Positions 62,649 through 64,000 of a stretch of DNA of 64,000 nucleotides are shown here, one piece after another. How positions within the stretch are numbered: position 1 is the stretch's first letter; each line of letters starts with the position of its first letter. Below the pieces are notes generated by a model. That model was not told the DNA's origin. It searched no databases and was given only the letters and a program-made list of their open reading frames with translations. This DNA is from G965213525 sp965213525 (GTDB lineage: Bacteria; Actinomycetota; Acidimicrobiia; Acidimicrobiales; Poriferisodalaceae): positions 2,356,001 to 2,420,000 of the forward strand of contig OZ243889.1 of NCBI GenBank assembly GCA_965213525.1, in the 5' to 3' direction. The translations under genes and the position numbers were made by a program.

Positions 62649-63479
62649 GTGAGTGGCGCCCGGGTGGCCCTGCGACGAGCCCTGCCCCTGCTCGAGCTCG
62701 AGTACGCCGACCCCGGCGAGGCACTCGGACGTGCCCTGGCGGCCAGCGATCACCCCGCCGGCGACGCGGCGTGGAGCGGAGCGGTGGCGTTGCACCACGA
62801 GCTGCTGACCGCCCAGGGCCGCTACCCCGCCGACGGTCCACACGCTGGCGCCTTCGCCCAGCACGGCCGGGGCGCCATCACCGATCGTCAGCTCGACAGC
62901 TACCTGTTCCTGCACCTGGTGGCCATCCCGGTGGCGGGAGCGCCGGTCGATCGGGCCGCCGTCGACTGGCTGGGCCACTGCGTCGAGGCCGCCGTGCTGG
63001 GCGGGTGGCGCACCGATCGGACGCGTTGGGTCGCCGCGCTGTTCTGTGACCTGTTGCAGACGATGGGCCCCACCTGGGACCTCGACCCGGCGTCGGTGGC
63101 CGTCGACGTCGGCGGCGACGTCGGCGAGCACGACCGCCGCATCCTCGAGCGGTGCGTGGGCCGGCTGCCCACCTCCACGCTGCGGCGCGACGACGACGAC
63201 GTCGCCGCGCTCGACGCTCGCCCCGACGCCCTGTGGTGGCGGGGCCGCCATCCCAGCCCCGAGCACCTCGGCGATCTCGGGTACCAGGTCACCGCGGCGG
63301 GGCGGGCGGCCCCGCTGTGCGGGGTCATGCGCCGGGGTCCCGATCCGCTGGCCGTCAGCGCGCTCGTGCTCGACATCTCCTCGGTCACCGGCGACGTGCT
63401 CGGAGGGGTCGACCGGGTCTCGGGCTCCCAGGTCCGCCTGCGGATCGCCAACGACGACATCACCGACGACGAGGACTGA
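62649..63479 (+). CDS. Hypothetical protein of unknown function
   Basis: The 276-residue protein starts at GTG 62649. The N-terminal half is mostly helical (VALRRALPLLELEYADPGEALGRALAAS, then a His-containing AFAQHGRGAITDRQLDSYLFLHLVAIPV). The C-terminal half has GGWRTDRTRWVAALFCDLLQ, an acidic stretch and LRIANDDITDDED at the end. No known motif is recognised. Coding character is good. It is followed 128 bp later by an acyl-CoA ligase gene. Confidence 0.65.
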   Translation: MSGARVALRRALPLLELEYADPGEALGRALAASDHPAGDAAWSGAVALHHELLTAQGRYPADGPHAGAFAQHGRGAITDRQLDSYLFLHLVAIPVAGAPVDRAAVDWLGHCVEAAVLGGWRTDRTRWVAALFCDLLQTMGPTWDLDPASVAVDVGGDVGEHDRRILERCVGRLPTSTLRRDDDDVAALDARPDALWWRGRHPSPEHLGDLGYQVTAAGRAAPLCGVMRRGPDPLAVSALVLDISSVTGDVLGGVDRVSGSQVRLRIANDDITDDED

Positions 63480-63607
63480 TGGCCCGACGTCGCTGCTGTG
63501 CGATGCGAGCGGCGGCGACGGCAGCGACGGCGGCGACGGCGCGCCGCACGAGCAGGAGCCGCCGGCGCCGTGGGACACTCGGTCGCTGGCCAGGGAGGGA
63601 GGGACGG

Positions 63608-64000
63608 GTGCTGTCGGAGAACTGGGCGACCCTGTGGGAGGCGTTGGCGGCCAAGAGCCCCGACGCGGTGGCGGTGGTGATCGGTGACCGGCGGTTGCGC
63701 TGGCACGAGCTGGACGAGCGAGCCGGGCGGCTGGCGTCGGGGCTCACCCAGCGGGGCGTCGTCGCTGGCACCCGCGTCGCCCAGATGCTGCACAACTGCC
63801 CCGAGTACCTCGAATCGGCGTACGCGGCCTTCAAGCTGCGGGCCACCCCGGTCAACGTCAACTACCGCTACAAGGCCCCCGAGATCGTCCACGTCCTCGC
63901 CGACGCCGGCGCATCTGCCCTGGTGTTCCACGGCGCCTTCGCCGACCGCGTCGCCGAGGCGCGCCCCGAGCTGGGCGACCTCCAGCTCCTCGTCCAGGTC
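63608..64000 (+). CDS. Acyl-CoA synthetase, N-terminal part (runs off the window)
   Basis: Only the first 131 residues are visible. The GTG at 63608 has a GGGAGGGAC site upstream and gives LSENWATLWEALAAKSPDAVAV, the start of an AMP-dependent ligase. HELDERAGRLASGLTQRG, VAQMLHNCPEYLESAYAAFKL and the RATPVNVNYRYKAPEI segment are typical of FadD-type long-chain and medium-chain acyl-CoA synthetases. The catalytic loop lies outside the window. It is a second ligase besides that at 52.8 kb and not an adjacent duplicate. Confidence 0.87.
   Translation, partial: MLSENWATLWEALAAKSPDAVAVVIGDRRLRWHELDERAGRLASGLTQRGVVAGTRVAQMLHNCPEYLESAYAAFKLRATPVNVNYRYKAPEIVHVLADAGASALVFHGAFADRVAEARPELGDLQLLVQV

Overview
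The window is about 70% G+C, densely coded and free of frameshifts in its core genes. It looks like a chromosome segment of a high-GC actinobacterium. The evidence is a mycothiol glycosyltransferase (mshA) beside a YbjN-like gene, a polyphosphate/ATP glucokinase, a rex-hemA-hemC-hemD cluster, and frequent GTG starts with GGAGG-type ribosome sites. The duplicated complex I and the split cytochrome b suggest a deep-branching lineage such as Acidimicrobiia rather than Streptomyces or Mycobacterium. That placement is inference.

Layout. Positions 1-3.5 kb (minus strand) hold the translation/secretion cluster tRNA-Thr, tRNA-Met, tRNA-Trp, secE, nusG, rplK, rplA and the start of rplJ. Positions 3.5-10.2 kb are mixed housekeeping: a GNAT acetyltransferase, a membrane protein, a VOC protein, tRNA-Tyr, YajQ, HtpX, acetyl-CoA synthetase and glucokinase. 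Positions 10.2-12.5 kb are a small foreign patch: an AT-richer fragment of a secreted protein and an intact ISL3-type insertion sequence with 24-bp inverted ends and a perfect 8-bp target duplication.

Positions 12.5-46.3 kb are one co-directional (minus strand) respiratory block of 33 genes. In transcription order it holds an unusual cytochrome bc complex: a membrane protein, a 2[4Fe-4S] ferredoxin, split cytochrome b, Rieske protein, diheme cytochrome c and another membrane protein. A complete 14-gene nuoA-N operon (NADH-linked complex I) follows. Next is a second, diverged 11-gene nuoABCDHIJKLMN operon lacking the NADH module nuoEFG. A MidA/NDUFAF7-type methyltransferase gene closes the block. 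The two NuoD proteins differ at sites expected to matter: NuoD of the 11-gene operon has Trp in place of the quinone-site Tyr, and it keeps the Arg that NDUFAF7 methylates in human NDUFS2, where the other NuoD has Thr. A divergent gene at 46.7 kb encodes a membrane-anchored cytochrome c that shares a short cytoplasmic motif with the cytochrome b C-terminal subunit.

Positions 47.7-52.8 kb (minus) are heme biosynthesis under the redox regulator Rex: rex, hemA, hemC, hemD, hemL, without hemB. Positions 52.8-59.7 kb (minus) hold an acyl-CoA ligase, SAM hydrolase, proC, a YbjN-like gene, mshA, an XRE regulator, a membrane protein and a MoaD/ThiS protein. Positions 59.8-64 kb hold a histidine phosphatase, a nucleoside hydrolase, three unknown proteins and the start of another acyl-CoA ligase.

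Together the respiratory block and the heme cluster form an aerobic electron-transport region in which NADH, and possibly a second donor such as ferredoxin, feed quinone, the bc complex and cytochrome c.
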